A DNA stretch of 64,000 nucleotides from Aquatica leii (lineage: Eukaryota; Arthropoda; Insecta; Coleoptera; Lampyridae): positions 107,093,529-107,157,528 of the forward strand of contig CM069432.1 of assembly GCA_035610365.1 (NCBI GenBank). The letters are read 5' to 3'. This document shows positions 23,224 through 34,570 of the stretch, piece after piece. Position 1 is the stretch's first letter. Every line of letters begins with the position of its first letter. Below the pieces are notes generated by a model. That model did no database searches. It was not told the DNA's origin and saw only the letters and a list, made by a program, of their open reading frames with translations. The translations under genes and the position numbers were made by a program.

Positions 23224-24523
23224 ATGATTTTTTTTCGTCAAAAAAGAAGTAAAGCGTTAAACAATATTTTAACTTCTATTCGTCCTATTATATTAATATC
23301 TAATGTTTTTGGTATTTTTTGTGCAAATTTTTGGAGAAAAAAAAGTAATTACAAAGTTAAAGAAAGAGATTATATTTACTCTATGTGTTGTGTTTCTACG
23401 AATATATGTTTATACGCCTACACAATAACAACTAGTTCGGGAATTTCAAATATTGTCGACTACCTAACTTGGTTACATATTACGTGTGGTACAATAACAA
23501 ATGTATTAAATACTGCTATAACAGTTTACAAACGTAAAGAATTGAAAATGATATGGAAAGAATGTGTCAAAAACACAATGTTTTTAGAAGAAAATGACGT
23601 AACAATTAATTACCGACGCATAAAAAATTGTATGCTATCTATATACGTTTTAATTTTAGCACCAAGAGTAATATTTAGCTTATTATTTCTATTTACAAAT
23701 TTTACGCAATTGTCTTATAAACTTTTAATGTTGATTACCTTTAATTTTGAAGCTGTTATGTATTATAATATAATTGCTTTTATTAGTGTAATGAGTTCCA
23801 TTTTAAAAGACACAAAAAAAATCTTCAAGTCTTTAATAGAAAAGACTAAATTTAACGGGAATATTGTAATCTTATCAGAAAAACTAAAATTACTTTCAAA
23901 ATCACATTTAACAATGTGCAAAGGAATTACTTTAGTTCATGATTCATTTAAATTTTATTTAGTTTTGTGTCCTGTATTAATCGGCATGCATATATTGTTT
24001 CCTTTGTGTTATATCTATTTCGATTCAATGAATGTATTATTAAATCCCAGAGATTTAAACAGCATTGTTGACATTATTTCCATGACATGTATTATTTGGT
24101 CCGAAGCAATTGCTATAATAACTGTAATGGATACTTACATTTACGCTTGTTCTAAAGCTAATACATTCGGTTCGTCAATCCACAATGTTCAAAATAAACT
24201 CAACATGAAATCATTAAAAAATCAAGTAAGTACAAAAACTATACGTTTATACATAACGTTTATTTGTACCTAATAACAATTTACTTATTTTTATTGCAGG
24301 TAGAATGCTATTCTATACGAATGATACATGAACAATTATCATTCAATGTATTTCAACTCTTTTCAATGGATCGCAGCATTCTTTATGCGGTAACGTTAAT
24401 TTTTTAACTATTTTTAAACTAATTTATTTTTACTTACAGGGAACTGGTACAGTTCTGTCTATACTATTTATGTTGGTAGATTATGACCGTAGAAATAATA
24501 GAAATATTGAAACAATTGCTTAA
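23224..24523 (+). CDS. Gustatory receptor-like seven-transmembrane protein
   Basis: Three exons: 23224-24225, 24300-24389 and 24440-24523, giving 391 residues. Both introns (74 and 50 bp) have GT-AG ends (GTAAGT..TTGCAG and GTAACG..TTACAG) and are phase 0, the arrangement usual for the last introns of insect Gr genes. Several hydrophobic segments span the protein. The C-terminal exons read VECYSIRMIHEQLSFNVFQL, FSMDRSILYA, then GTGTVLSILFMLVDYD. This is the pattern of the family's end (VExFSxQLxHxxxxF, then FxxDxxxL, then a final membrane helix), although the usual TYxxxLxQF motif is changed to a GTGTVLSILFMLV form. Such receptors act as ligand-gated cation channels in taste or related neurons; the ligand is unknown. 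About 6.7 kb away the other receptor shares N-terminal (xISNxFGI) and C-terminal (KANTFGSSIH / KANSFGMDMH) motifs, so the two are probably members of a local expansion in divergent orientation. An odorant receptor is less likely. Confidence 0.85.
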
Positions 24524-25520
24524 AGAGCGTTTCTTTAGTGTTTAAACCTGAAAATTCGCCTATAAAATAGAAACAGAAATGTTATTGTCACATAAACAGT
24601 TCGTTGCAAAAAATAACACGTTGCTTTAAACAATAAGTACTAACTCTAATACTGTTTGTGCCGTTTAAAAATGGATGCCAAAACGGAGTGAAATGTTGAT
24701 CATAAAATGATCATTCTATTAGTAGCTAATTATTAATGATGTCACATACCAAAAAATTCACATAACAAAATGAACAAATATTACAAATAAATGATTTACC
24801 TTAATATTAATAAATCACTTTAAGAATCCAATTCTGTTTATTAGCGTACTGTATAATTTGGATTTTTTAGTTTTATTTGATTGCACTTCAGTTATCTGTT
24901 ATCAGTACTAATTACATTTGGATTAAAAAACGGAGAACTCACTAATGCATTGAATTAGCAATTCTACAGCAAGTTTACAACGGATCTATACAATTGGTTA
25001 AAAATGCCGAATATCATCTGCATCAAAGTTTTGGTTAAGTAAAACGTCTTATAAATGCTCAAACAAAACAAAAATGTAGTATACGTTAAACATGCTCCAA
25101 ATTCTTATTGATTTTCAAAATTAAACTTATTAACGTACTGTAGATAACTATAATGAATGTATCTTATTAACGTACTTTTTCATGTAGCATCAAAAAAGTC
25201 CGGCGGTGATTACACAAGTTAATTTTGTGTTTATTTATTTTTTGTTTATCTAGTAAAAAAATTATTGTTTTAAAACATATTGTATGCAATTTAAACAGAG
25301 ACTTAAAACTAAATATACAATTTCATTTAAAATTTGATGTTTTATATATATGTATATATATACAACGTGTCACTAAGCATCCTATCTACGTTCTTAATCG
25401 GCGTTCGTGTTATGTACAGACGGTTTATGATGAATCATATTAATATATCACTCAGCATCTTTACTGCGGAAGAGTTTGCTGAGCGTCCTGCAATATATTT
25501 TTTATGCCTCCGTCCGTTTT
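24524..25520. other. Intergenic, nothing recognised
   Basis: Contains no supported coding sequence. Candidate poly(A) signals for the receptor gene (AATAAA-like) occur but cannot be assigned. Confidence 0.4.
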
Positions 25521-26675
25521 GACGTATTTTACAAGCAATATAATCGGCCGGAAAAATTACTTTTCCGGACTAGCCCGGTAAAGTCAAGGTTAAATGTAGT
25601 AAAATTTTATAACTAGAAGTTGGCAGTACAATAATTCCCGTTCCTTCAATAGTTTATGTGTCATGTCATTTATGTCAAAATTATTATTTTATTTTATGAG
25701 CTTGGTTAACTATTGTACTACTCCAAATTACCTATAACGACTTTTCTAATAACAAATGCAAACTTATTTCAATCTTATTGACAAAGAGAACGATAAAGGC
25801 AACCGCAAAATTAAAAATCATTTAAACTTATATCGATCAAGTAAGTATACCTATGTATATGAAATCAACAGCATATTAGCATCTCTATCATTTATTATAA
25901 GGAACTTACTTATTTAAATTAAAGTTAATTGTGCAGTTTGAAATATTTATATAAAGTAAACTCGCATCATTTAAGTTGAATTGTAAGTTTTGAACGTTAC
26001 AATTTGGTTGAATGCCATCGACATTAGCAAAACTTATGGAACACTGTGGTATGGAATTACATTGTCTTGTTAGTTGATTGTCTATTGCGATTTTAGGTGT
26101 CAAGGAGTCTTCTATGTATTCTTCGGCAACAGTACTGTCCTTTTCAACTACGTGATATTAGTTCCCTGACTTACTAATACCGTTCTACTATTTCTGCAAA
26201 TGCAGTGTCCTGTATATAATAATACTTATTGTAGACGCTTGCTGAATTTTTAGTACACCAGTTAACAAGATCGTGGTTTCCAGTACCAATCCGAAGATTT
26301 TGTCGGTAACAAATTGTTATCACATTTTGTGCAGCTTCTTTAATGTGTGGAGGAATATCCATTTTAAGACGATACAAATAAATAATACTTTTAATCAAGT
26401 TAATTAAATTGTAACAAAATTAAGTATATTTACATAAACAATTGAAATTCAAAATTACAGATTTCGTTGTTATCAACATAGAATATTTAAATTTAGTTAA
26501 TAAAATAAATCATTTTTTAAACATTTCGGCACAAAAAATAATGTGTATCACACGTCCTAAAAGTATTTTGCGAGTATTCGCCTTTTGTAGGCCTCTGCTT
26601 TGCCTCGGCCTACAAATATGCTCATACTCGCAAAATAGCACTTTCTAGACTAGTGATACAAACAACTATTTTGTA
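25521..26675 (-). mobile_element. Crypton-type element, internally deleted copy A
   Basis: It shares both ends with the neighbouring longer copy B: the left end (GACGTATTTTACAAGCA, then GGCCGGAAAA) and the right end (CACGTCCTAAAAGTATTTTG hairpin region, then AACTATTTTGTA). On the minus strand it keeps the start region (MDIPPHIKE) and then jumps to the C-terminal part. There YTGHCICRN replaces the YTGHCFRRN of copy B, so the HxxR of the tyrosine recombinase is lost. The central part, with the first catalytic Arg, is deleted. It also keeps the shared tail (NVQNLQFNLN). It is a non-autonomous or dead derivative about 0.5 kb shorter than copy B. Confidence 0.75.
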
Positions 26676-26689
26676 CCTCCTTTTTTTTT

Positions 26690-28358
26690 GACGTATTTTA
26701 CAAGCAACATAATCGGCCGGAAAATTTACTTTTCCGGACTAGACCGGTAAAGTCAAGGTTAAATGCAGTTGAATTTTATAACTAGAAGTTGGCAGTACTT
26801 GGCACTAATTCCCCTTCTTTTATTATTTTATGTGTCATGTCATTTTGATGTCATTCGTGTTAAAATTATTTTCAGCTTATTTATCTACTATATATCTTTT
26901 ATTTTAATATAAACTTAATGTAATCTTATTGACAAAAACAACTACAAAAGCAACCGCAAATTTAAATAATACTTAAATCGATCAAGTAAGTACCTACACC
27001 TATATGCAACATCTCTTAACTTTAAATTGTAACTTTTAACCTAATCAACAGCACATTAACATATATTATAAAAAAACTTACTTATTTAAAATTAAAATTA
27101 ATTGTGCAGTTTGAAATATTTGAAATATTTATATTCGGTAAATTTGCATCACTTAATTTGAATTGCAGATTTTGGACGTTAGAACTGGGTTGAATACCAT
27201 CGGCATTAGAAGAACTGGTAGAAGGCTGTGGTGTGGAATTACACTGTCCTGTTAATTGGCTCTTGCTATTTTAGCTTTCAAGGAATCTTGTACGTATCCT
27301 TCAGCAACTGTACTGCTTTTCCACCCACCATGCCGTTTTAACGTCGTGATATCAGCTCCATGACCTGCTAATACAGTAGCACTATTTCTACGAAAGCAGT
27401 GTCCTGTATATGATTTAGGATTGTCTAAGTTTAGAAACGACGCAATTTTTCATGGCATACTACCAAACGAATAGATGCCTACATGTTGTTTTGTACATCT
27501 ATTTTCTGAATAAAACAAAAAAACGCTGTGTTTGAACTAACGGTGGTCTTAAGTGTTTATACTTTTGAATTATTTTTATCCAAGTTGGTTCTGTCATGCA
27601 AGATGTACGAGGTTTTTTAGTTTTATTGTCGGGAATTGTTATGATTAATACATCACCTCGATCTTGAATGTCCTCAATCGTCATTTTTGTCAATTCTTCC
27701 CTTCGGCATGCTGCACACATGCCTATAATTAAAACTGTCTATAACAAAAATGTTACACACAAAATGTTAAGAGTTAAATTAAAATAATTACTTTCATCAA
27801 AAGGTAGTCTTCATCAGGAGCCTCACGAATAAATTTCTCTACCTGTTCTATTTCCAACGTTTTAGATTTTTTTGGCACATGTCCATCGTTTTTTCTTTTT
27901 AAAAATGCTATTAATTTCGAATAGTTTTTAATATTGATATTATGTTTAATATTTAATGTAGCTTGTAGCATTGAATAAATGGACCACATTGTGGAACATT
28001 TAAGTGTTTTTGATTTACTTTCAAAATGTTCAGGAGTATTCATTTTAAGATAATTTAAATCAATAATTGTTTGAAACAAGTTAATTAATTTGTAACAAAC
28101 TTACTTATTATATTCGTATAAACAATTGAAATTCAAAATTACAGATTTCGGTATTATCGATATGAACTATTCAAATTTTTTTTAATAAAATAAATAATTT
28201 TTTAAAAAGTTTGTGAAGGTCGGCACAAAAAAAGTTGTGTATCACACGTCCTAAAAGTATTTTGCGAGTATTCGCCTTTTGTACGGCTCGGCCTACAAAT
28301 ATGCTCATACTCGCAAAATAGTACTTTCCGGACTAGTGATACAAATAACTATTTTGTA
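26690..28358 (-). mobile_element. Crypton-type tyrosine-recombinase element, copy B
   Basis: A 1.67-kb element that starts with the same ends as copy A and lies directly beside it in the same orientation. It contains the recombinase gene described separately. The plus-strand right end holds an imperfect hairpin: GCGAGTATTCGCCTTTTGTA and TACAAATATGCTCATACTCGC around a short loop (28266-28318). Cryptons are thought to integrate as circles by tyrosine recombinases without terminal inverted repeats, which agrees with the absence of TIRs. Confidence 0.75.
27230..28043 (-). pseudogene. Crypton tyrosine recombinase, frameshifted
   Basis: Exon 1 runs from ATG at 28043 to 27792, intron 27739-27791 (GTAATT..TTATAG, 53 bp), exon 2 from 27738. 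Exon 1 carries STMWSIYSMLQATLNIKHNI and FLKRKNDGHVPKKSKTL, a SAM-like DNA-binding N-terminal domain. Exon 2 begins TVLIIGMCAACRREELTKM, with the first catalytic Arg. After RPPLVQTQRFFVLF the frame breaks at about 27500. Other frames then give SFGSMP, KIASFLNLDNPKSYTGHCFR (H-x-x-R), ITTLKRHGGWKSS (the His/Trp box) and VAEGYVQDS, whose Tyr is the likely nucleophile. All catalytic motifs therefore survive, but at least two frameshifts and a stop break the gene. Related domains occur in animal genes derived from Cryptons. Confidence 0.8.
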
Positions 28359-28419
28359 TTGGATACATCACTTATCTTTAGTGGTTTTGTTAGCGTCTAT
28401 TCAATATTGGAAAAGTAAT

Positions 28420-29220
28420 TCATTGCTTTAAGTGGAGTACTATTTAAAATAATGTTTTAATCTTCTTAAAGTCTTGTCCACAAATGTATATATTTTTTAA
28501 TATTTTATTTTAATAAATAAATTAATTAGACATGTTTCGCTAATAAGAATTAGCATCATCAGTATAACTAAAAACTAAGATTAAAAAATTGGAATATAAA
28601 TAAACAATACGAACCAATTGCCATTAGTCATAAATTCATATGACAATTAAACGTGCTTGACAATTTTATACAGTCTACTATATTTAAAAAAGTCCCAAAT
28701 GAGTTAAGAAGAGATCTTTTGTTGCAAACATGTAAAATTTTGATTTTTAAATCTGAAGAAAATGAATATCCCGAACATAAAATATTGTTGGCAAAAACAG
28801 AGTTGGTGTAAATATTTGTGTTTAAATATTTATTTACCAAATACAAATCTTCATTTGTTTGACAAAAATATGAAAAATTACAAAAATAACAAGTAAGTTT
28901 ATACACTCCAGATTTATGTAAAATTGGTATTTGATTTATTATTAACTAAAAATAATTTAAGTGTGTTATGTGTCGAAAATGAAATGTTAATATTATGTTT
29001 TTTAAAAAGTTTTTGCAACAATTGAAAACAGTGACCACAGTATGAAAGAGATCTAAAAATGAATAAATGTTTTATACAAACTCTGTGAAAAATACTATTA
29101 ATTAATTGAATAGGATAACTATCATTTAAACCAATTTGATTAATAATTTTGTGTTCCTTAGCAAAATTAGAAGAAGACAAATGTATAGAAAATAGTCTAT
29201 GAAAGTACGAACAAACGAAA
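28420..29220 (-). pseudogene. Penelope-like element, 3' half (RT end and GIY-YIG region)
   Basis: Minus-strand frames: KHLFIFRSLSYCGHCFQLLQ, KLFKKHNINISFSTHNTLKL, then after a break YKLTCYFCNFSYFCQTN. These correspond to the end of the RT and the start of the GIY-YIG endonuclease of Penelope-like elements (LKKHNINIxFxT..., then VYKLxCxxCxxxYIGQT). The GIY-YIG tyrosine/glycine pattern is degraded (YFCQT instead of YIGQT). A hammerhead-ribozyme-like core lies in the 3' tail. The 5' end is truncated at about 29220. Confidence 0.75.
28529..28562 (-). ncRNA. Hammerhead-ribozyme-like motif in PLE tail
   Basis: On the minus strand: CTGATGA (28562-28556), a 6-bp stem II GCTAAT/ATTAGC with a TCTT loop, then GAAAC and ATGTC, giving the NUH cleavage site GUC. 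Helix III is the self-complementary ACAUGU. A TTAGTTA / TAATTAA pairing is available for helix I, with two unpaired bases next to the core. All invariant core bases are present. PLE retroelements are known to carry such short-helix-III hammerheads. Confidence 0.7.
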
Positions 29221-29439
29221 AGCAGCAGTTTTATGAGAAAATATAAGTACAGTATAAAAATTTAAATAACATTAATTACAAATTATATTATCTTTATTCA
29301 AGACGAAATTTATTACTACATCAATGCGAATTTGATTGTTTATATTTAAAAATTAGTGATTTTGTATTTTATCAAAGTAGTTTAATTTATAATAACCTTT
29401 CTAAAAAATTTACGATTTACGATTTTTACAGTCACGCGA

Positions 29440-30060
29440 TCTTCAACACTATCTTTACCATCCAATCGTCATAACGTTAATTTATTTTTCACGTTAAGTT
29501 TATGAATCTAACTAATTTTACTTTTTCAAATAATAAAGAAAATATATTAAAATCTGGTCTTAAATATAATCTTCCAGTTAATTTAAAACGTAAACATCTT
29601 GAATTTTTAGCTGTTAATGTAGAAAAAGTTTTTAATTCTGTAGAAATACTAGAAACTAATATTGTAAGAACAGAATTACTAAATTAAAAAGAATTTTAAA
29701 TAATTATACTTTTAATTTTGGATTCTATTTATAAAATATGTAAAAATTTTAGATTTAAAATAAAATTAAATAATTTAATTGTTACAAAAGCAGACAAAGG
29801 TAACTGTGCAGTTATTTTAAATAAGGTTGATTAAGTTGATAAAGTTTTCGATTTTCTTTCTAGTATTTTTTTTCAAATTATGAATTCTTTTAATCTTTGA
29901 TTAAATAGTATGATACAAACACATACAAATTTTAATAATAAATATGCTATTACTAATTCTTGCGACCTTGTACAAAAAATTATTAACGTACCTTTTCCTT
30001 CATCATCAAATTTAGTTTCACGTAATATGCCCTTTTTAAAGTTACAACAAACATGATGTT
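29440..30060 (+). pseudogene. Penelope-like element, 5' part
   Basis: The plus strand reads LTNFTFSNNKENILKSGLKY, NLPVNLKRKHLEFLAVNVE, then VTKADKGNCAVILNKVD. These match the N-terminal region of PLE proteins (xLSxxExxLLxKGLKxNLP, then VxKADKGNxxVIMxK). Stops and frameshifts follow (KVD then stop) and the RT core is not recognisable. It points away from the minus-strand 3' half at 28.4-29.2 kb, so the two pieces are arranged back to back. Confidence 0.6.
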
Positions 30061-31770
30061 TATGATTACGTTCTATAAGATGAATGCGGTAAGAGGAAAA
30101 GGATTGTTATATAATTATTTTAATAATAAGCTTCAAGAATTGCGTGGCTCAAATGGTTATCTAGCACAAGAAGAACTGGTTGTTCTTGACTCGGAACGTT
30201 AATAGATGGATTCTTAACTAAATTTAAGTAAAGGCCTAGTCATTTTTTTTTCTTGTTGGATACTAAAAACTACTTGAACTAGAATTTGAAAATTGCCTTT
30301 TTTAATGTTTTGCAGTATTTGGTAAGGTATATTACATTGAGTGGCGATTTATCTTACACCCAATCTATTGACGACGAAATGAGCAGCAATTTGAAGGTTT
30401 TCTAGTGTTCAGGAACTTTTTTCGGTTTTTGTTTGCCGTATTCTAAGCATCTGAAACAAATATTCAATAAGACATAGGATAATAAAAACTACGAATGGTA
30501 ATGAATGCCAAAAAATCATATATGACCTAATGAACTAAACACTTTTACAAAGAAAAACTGATAAATTAAAACAATAGTAAATAAATTGACAGTAATCTAC
30601 ACGTTCTACTACTAGCAATCTAACGGAAATTTAGTTCTACTCTGCTCGACAATTCACAATCAAATGATTTATTTCACGCCGGTAAGCCTATAAAGCTCAA
30701 GAACAAGGGCCACGTGCGTTTAGAACTTATTATATATTATTTGAACGGGAAATATATATAAGATGTTGATGTACTTTTATTGTGTTATCAATTGCACAAT
30801 TCTTAAAATATGTTAAATCGTTTTTTATATTCAAAATAGCGATTGTCACGAAAAAAATTGTTCACTGCATTTACAAATTTGTCTAATTTCAGAGGTTATG
30901 CAGTCATATGGAAAAAGACACCGCCTTAAGTCTGTATACTCATTCGACGTGTTGTATTATGTTTTCATAGATATGGAGGTGTCTATTGTTCTCGCTAAGG
31001 AGTAATTCATTGCTTTTATTGCTCATGTCAAAACGAACACTCCAAAAATATATGCATTGAATATGAATTTTTTTTATTGTCACTTTTGTATGAGTTTAAT
31101 AATAATGTAATGACAGTTTTTTTATAATAAATGTCACTAGAATTAACAGAAAATATCCTTGAACTTAATTTTTTTATAACGTAATAATTTTTTAGTTATG
31201 TATAAAAAGCGGACAGTCAGGCAAATGCCTGGAGCCTGCCTATTTTGCCTTTTTAAAGAGTATTATTTTATATTGCTTTTTTACAAATAAATTTTGAAAA
31301 GTTTGTGTAAACAGTGTTTTAATAGGTAGATGACAATAACGCATTACAAAATTTTACTTAAATTATGTACAATAATATAATTAACATTTTTTGCTCAAAA
31401 GGTATTACCACGAACCTATAAATAACAGGGATTTTCATGTCTTGTTAAGCAATGGTTTCTAGAAAACATTAAATACAAAAGCCGCTTATAGAGAAGAACT
31501 ATTGTAAGAATTTATACTAGAATTATGTACAATGACAGGCTCAACAAAACACTATTTACAAAACGGGAAGGATTTCGAAATATATCATATTTTATAGGTC
31601 TATTCAGTAGGTACCTAAGTAAATCAAACAAATATAGATAATTTTAATTTTGTCTAGTGGGATCCTTTAATGACTGAAACACATGACTAAAATATTTTTT
31701 GTTTGTTATAAATACCTGTGATATTGTCACACTGATAATCTATTGCTGTTGTGTTGTGAGTAAGTTTTAA
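30061..31770. other. Intergenic, nothing recognised
   Basis: No coding motif found. A segment near 31215-31265 (CAATGCCTGGAGCCTGCC-like) resembles the region 33540-33640 in its TTTTGCCT words, and might be an end of the hAT relic that follows, but no convincing inverted pair was seen. Confidence 0.3.
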
Positions 31771-31772
31771 AA

Positions 31773-33500
31773 AATGCCACCTAATAAACAATCAAAATTT
31801 GAAAATAATTACAAGTGGAGTAAATTGGACAATAATTTAACAACCGACGGGAAAAACCTTTTCTGTCAAGTTTGTTAAAAATTAGTAAGTTTGTATTTTC
31901 TTAATTTAAATGCTTTTAATTACTAGTATATGTATTATTTTAGATCGGTGCTACTAAAAAGTACCATGTACAACAACACTTGGGTAGTGGTTTACATTTA
32001 AAAAATATTAAAAAAACTATGAAACAACCATTGTTAAAAAACGTTATAGAAGATCAACAGAGTAAACCTGACCCATCAAAAGCAAGTTTTGCTCTAGATT
32101 TGTGCAAAGCTTTGTTGTCGGCTCAAATTCCTCTTAAAAAACTTGATAATATCGATTTTCGCAATTTCCTCGAAAAATACACAAGTTGTTCCAGATAAAT
32201 CAGCTTTCAGAAAAAATTATTTAGACATTTGTTACCAATCGGTAAGCAGTTTAATTAAAGTATTAATAGTTTTTACAATGCTGGTTTACCTTTTATAGAA
32301 AATACAGACAATAAGGAATGACATTGGTGATTATTACATTTGGACTTCGGTTGATGAAACAACCGATTGCAGAGGTCGATATATAGCAAATTTTGTAGTT
32401 GCAAATTTTTTCGATGATTGTTTACGTAATATATTATTTTATTTTTATTTTTTATAGATTCTCAAAACCTTCCCATTACTTAATTTTTATTTTTATATTT
32501 TAATAAACGCTACATGTGTTGACAAATTGTCATCTTCAGGCGTATACTATAAAATGAAAAAATATAGAACCAGGAAAAGCTCATTTGCTAGCATCCAAAG
32601 AAATTCCACAGACCAATCACAGAACAGCTGCAAATTTTTTCGATAATTGTTTACGTAAGTTTTTTTTAATGATTAACTAATATAATCCAATCTATTAATT
32701 ACAATTATATAATTTTATGTTTCTAGGACTTCTGTATCCCAATGGCGTAATAAAAGAAAAAGTTTTCTTATTCGTAACAGATGCAGCACCTTATATGATC
32801 AAATCCGCTCAAGCATTAGAAATATTTTATCCGAATTTAAAACATTTAACTTATCTAGCACATGGAATACATAGAGTGTGTGAATTCATTAGAGACAAGT
32901 TTGCAATAGTAAACAAGTTAATTTCTGCCACCAAAAAGGTAAAAATCTCTAACATATTAGATTCTCTTTTTGAATATTGGATCTTGTTTCCGGTTTTTGT
33001 GAAAGCACCATGACGGGTAAGGGCCTATAAAGAAAAACTTTCAGATGTTAAACTTCCACCTTGCTTGCATTTTTTATGTCACACATTTTGAAAAAAGTAA
33101 AGTGGTACAGTTCATACTATAATCTGACATGGTCTTATACATTAATTGAATTGTCTTACTTCAGGTGGTTGAATTATTTGACGAGACGGCTTCTGCGGCA
33201 ATTGCTAAATCTCAAAAAGCTTTTAATGACCAAGCTGTTAAGAGAAGACTAGTTTTTATAAAAACACACTTTTCCGGCATTGCTGACGAATTCAAAAAGG
33301 GGAGGTCATGAAGCATCAACAGAAAATATCTTTAACAATAACGGAAACATCGGCATTAAAATTTGCTTCACTAACATCTTGTGATGTCGAAAAGAACTTT
33401 TTCCTTCTATAAAAATATTTTAAATGATAAAAGGCATCAGCTTCTTGGTCAAAATATTGAAAAAATATTTGATTTGTGCTTGAGAAAATAATAGCACTTA
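31773..33500 (+). pseudogene. hAT-family transposase relic
   Basis: From ATG at 31773 the frames read MPPNKQSKFENNYKWSKL and NLFCQVC (BED-like N-terminus), then KYHVQQHLGSGLHLKNIKKT, DPSKASFALDLCKALLSA, VPDKSAFRKNYLDICYQS, then YYIWTSVDETTDCRGRYIAN (the first hAT Asp box), VFLFVTDAAPYMIKSAQAL (second Asp) and YLAHGIHRVCEFIR. The degraded end reads SALKFASLTSCDVEKNFFLL, where the family has TSCDVERSFS (dimerisation domain with the catalytic Glu). Introns are likely (31888-31944; 32670-32727). Stops, frameshifts and a 199-bp insertion show it is dead. Confidence 0.8.
32430..32628 (-). mobile_element. 199-bp insertion with 30-bp target duplication, PLE-tail-like
   Basis: The hAT relic is interrupted: the 30-base segment at 32400-32429 is repeated at 32629-32658 with one mismatch. 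The insert, read on the minus strand, contains CCTGAAGATGACAATTTGTC, then AACACATGTAGCG and an A/T-rich tail. This resembles a decayed version of the hammerhead-bearing PLE tail (CTGATGA stem GAAACATGTC). It is probably a heavily 5'-truncated PLE. Confidence 0.6.
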
Positions 33501-34125
33501 ATAAACATTGTAAAACAAAAAAATAAACTGTAAATTTTAATAGATATTTGTGCCTTTTTTATTGCTTTTTTGGCAGGTTTAATATGCCTTTTATGCTACC
33601 TTTTGGTATTTTTTGCCTCTTTAGTATAGTATAGGTATATCTACTCTCACTTCTAGTCGCTTTTTGCAGACAATTCAATATATATTCAAATAGTTTTTAA
33701 AATTTTATATGCGTTTTACGACCAAACTTTGTTATACACGGATACATTATTTAAATAGTCATATAACAACAAATATAGAATTAAGATATTAAGAAAAAAT
33801 ATGATGTAATTTGAAAACGCACTTTTAATTGAGCTGGAAATGCAAAAAATTATTTGATATTTAAAAATATTACAATTTTCCATTTTAAATAGTTCCCGTG
33901 GACGTTTTTAGAGCCTAGAATAAATGATGGATTGCGTCCCGCTCTTATAGACCGCCCTCCGATCGATAAAACTGGTTTCCAAAACGCCGGTAAAAGAAAA
34001 CTAGAATTTCGATTAATATTAAAAATATTTTTAATTATTTTAATAAATTCTCTAAGTTTTCAACAATAATAATCAGAAAGACTAGCTGAAATCTTAGTGT
34101 TTTTTAACAATATTTAATGATCCGT
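33501..34125. other. Intergenic, nothing recognised
   Basis: AT-rich, no supported feature. Confidence 0.4.
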
Positions 34126-34129
34126 TTCT

Positions 34130-34570
34130 AGTATGTGCTCCGCGACTGCTGAATTAAAAGACTGTTTAACACGACTGCATCTTTGATGTTTTAACACGAA
34201 TGCTTAAACCTGTTTTTCCAATGTATGCATGACCACAAGAACAAGGAATGCTTGAACGCTGTCAGACTAAGAAAGAATAACGACTTTCACCGGATTTAAG
34301 AATCGGCTCAATTTAGTGGAAAATCGAGTAATGATATTGTGTTTAGACAACATTTTTCTGATACGATTGATAGTACCTTTGACATAGGGTAGATAAGCTA
34401 TAGACAACGGTTGCGATTGAGATTCCGCTGTTATTATTGATTTCACAGAAATAAACTTTGTAATAGATTGCTTTTGAAGATTTTGGAGTTGACTCAGAGA
34501 AACAGCTCTGTACAATAAAAAATTCATTACTGATAATTTCTGAAAAAGGTGATGGTGAGACAATCTATTT
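34130..34570 (-). pseudogene. Penelope-like element, RT end and GIY-YIG fragment
   Basis: Minus-strand frames: AYLPYVKGTINRIRKMLSKH and NIITRFSTKLSRFLNPVK (end of RT), then IPCSCGHAYIGKTGLSIRVK (GIY-YIG start), followed by stops. The palindromic PLE at 47-50 kb has the matching LPYIHKVTDQIGKLLRKNG and IPCSCGLVYIGETGRS, so it is the same protein family but a more diverged lineage. The 5' end is cut at about 34570. The endonuclease Tyr/Gly motif is intact, but the reading frame is not. Confidence 0.75.
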
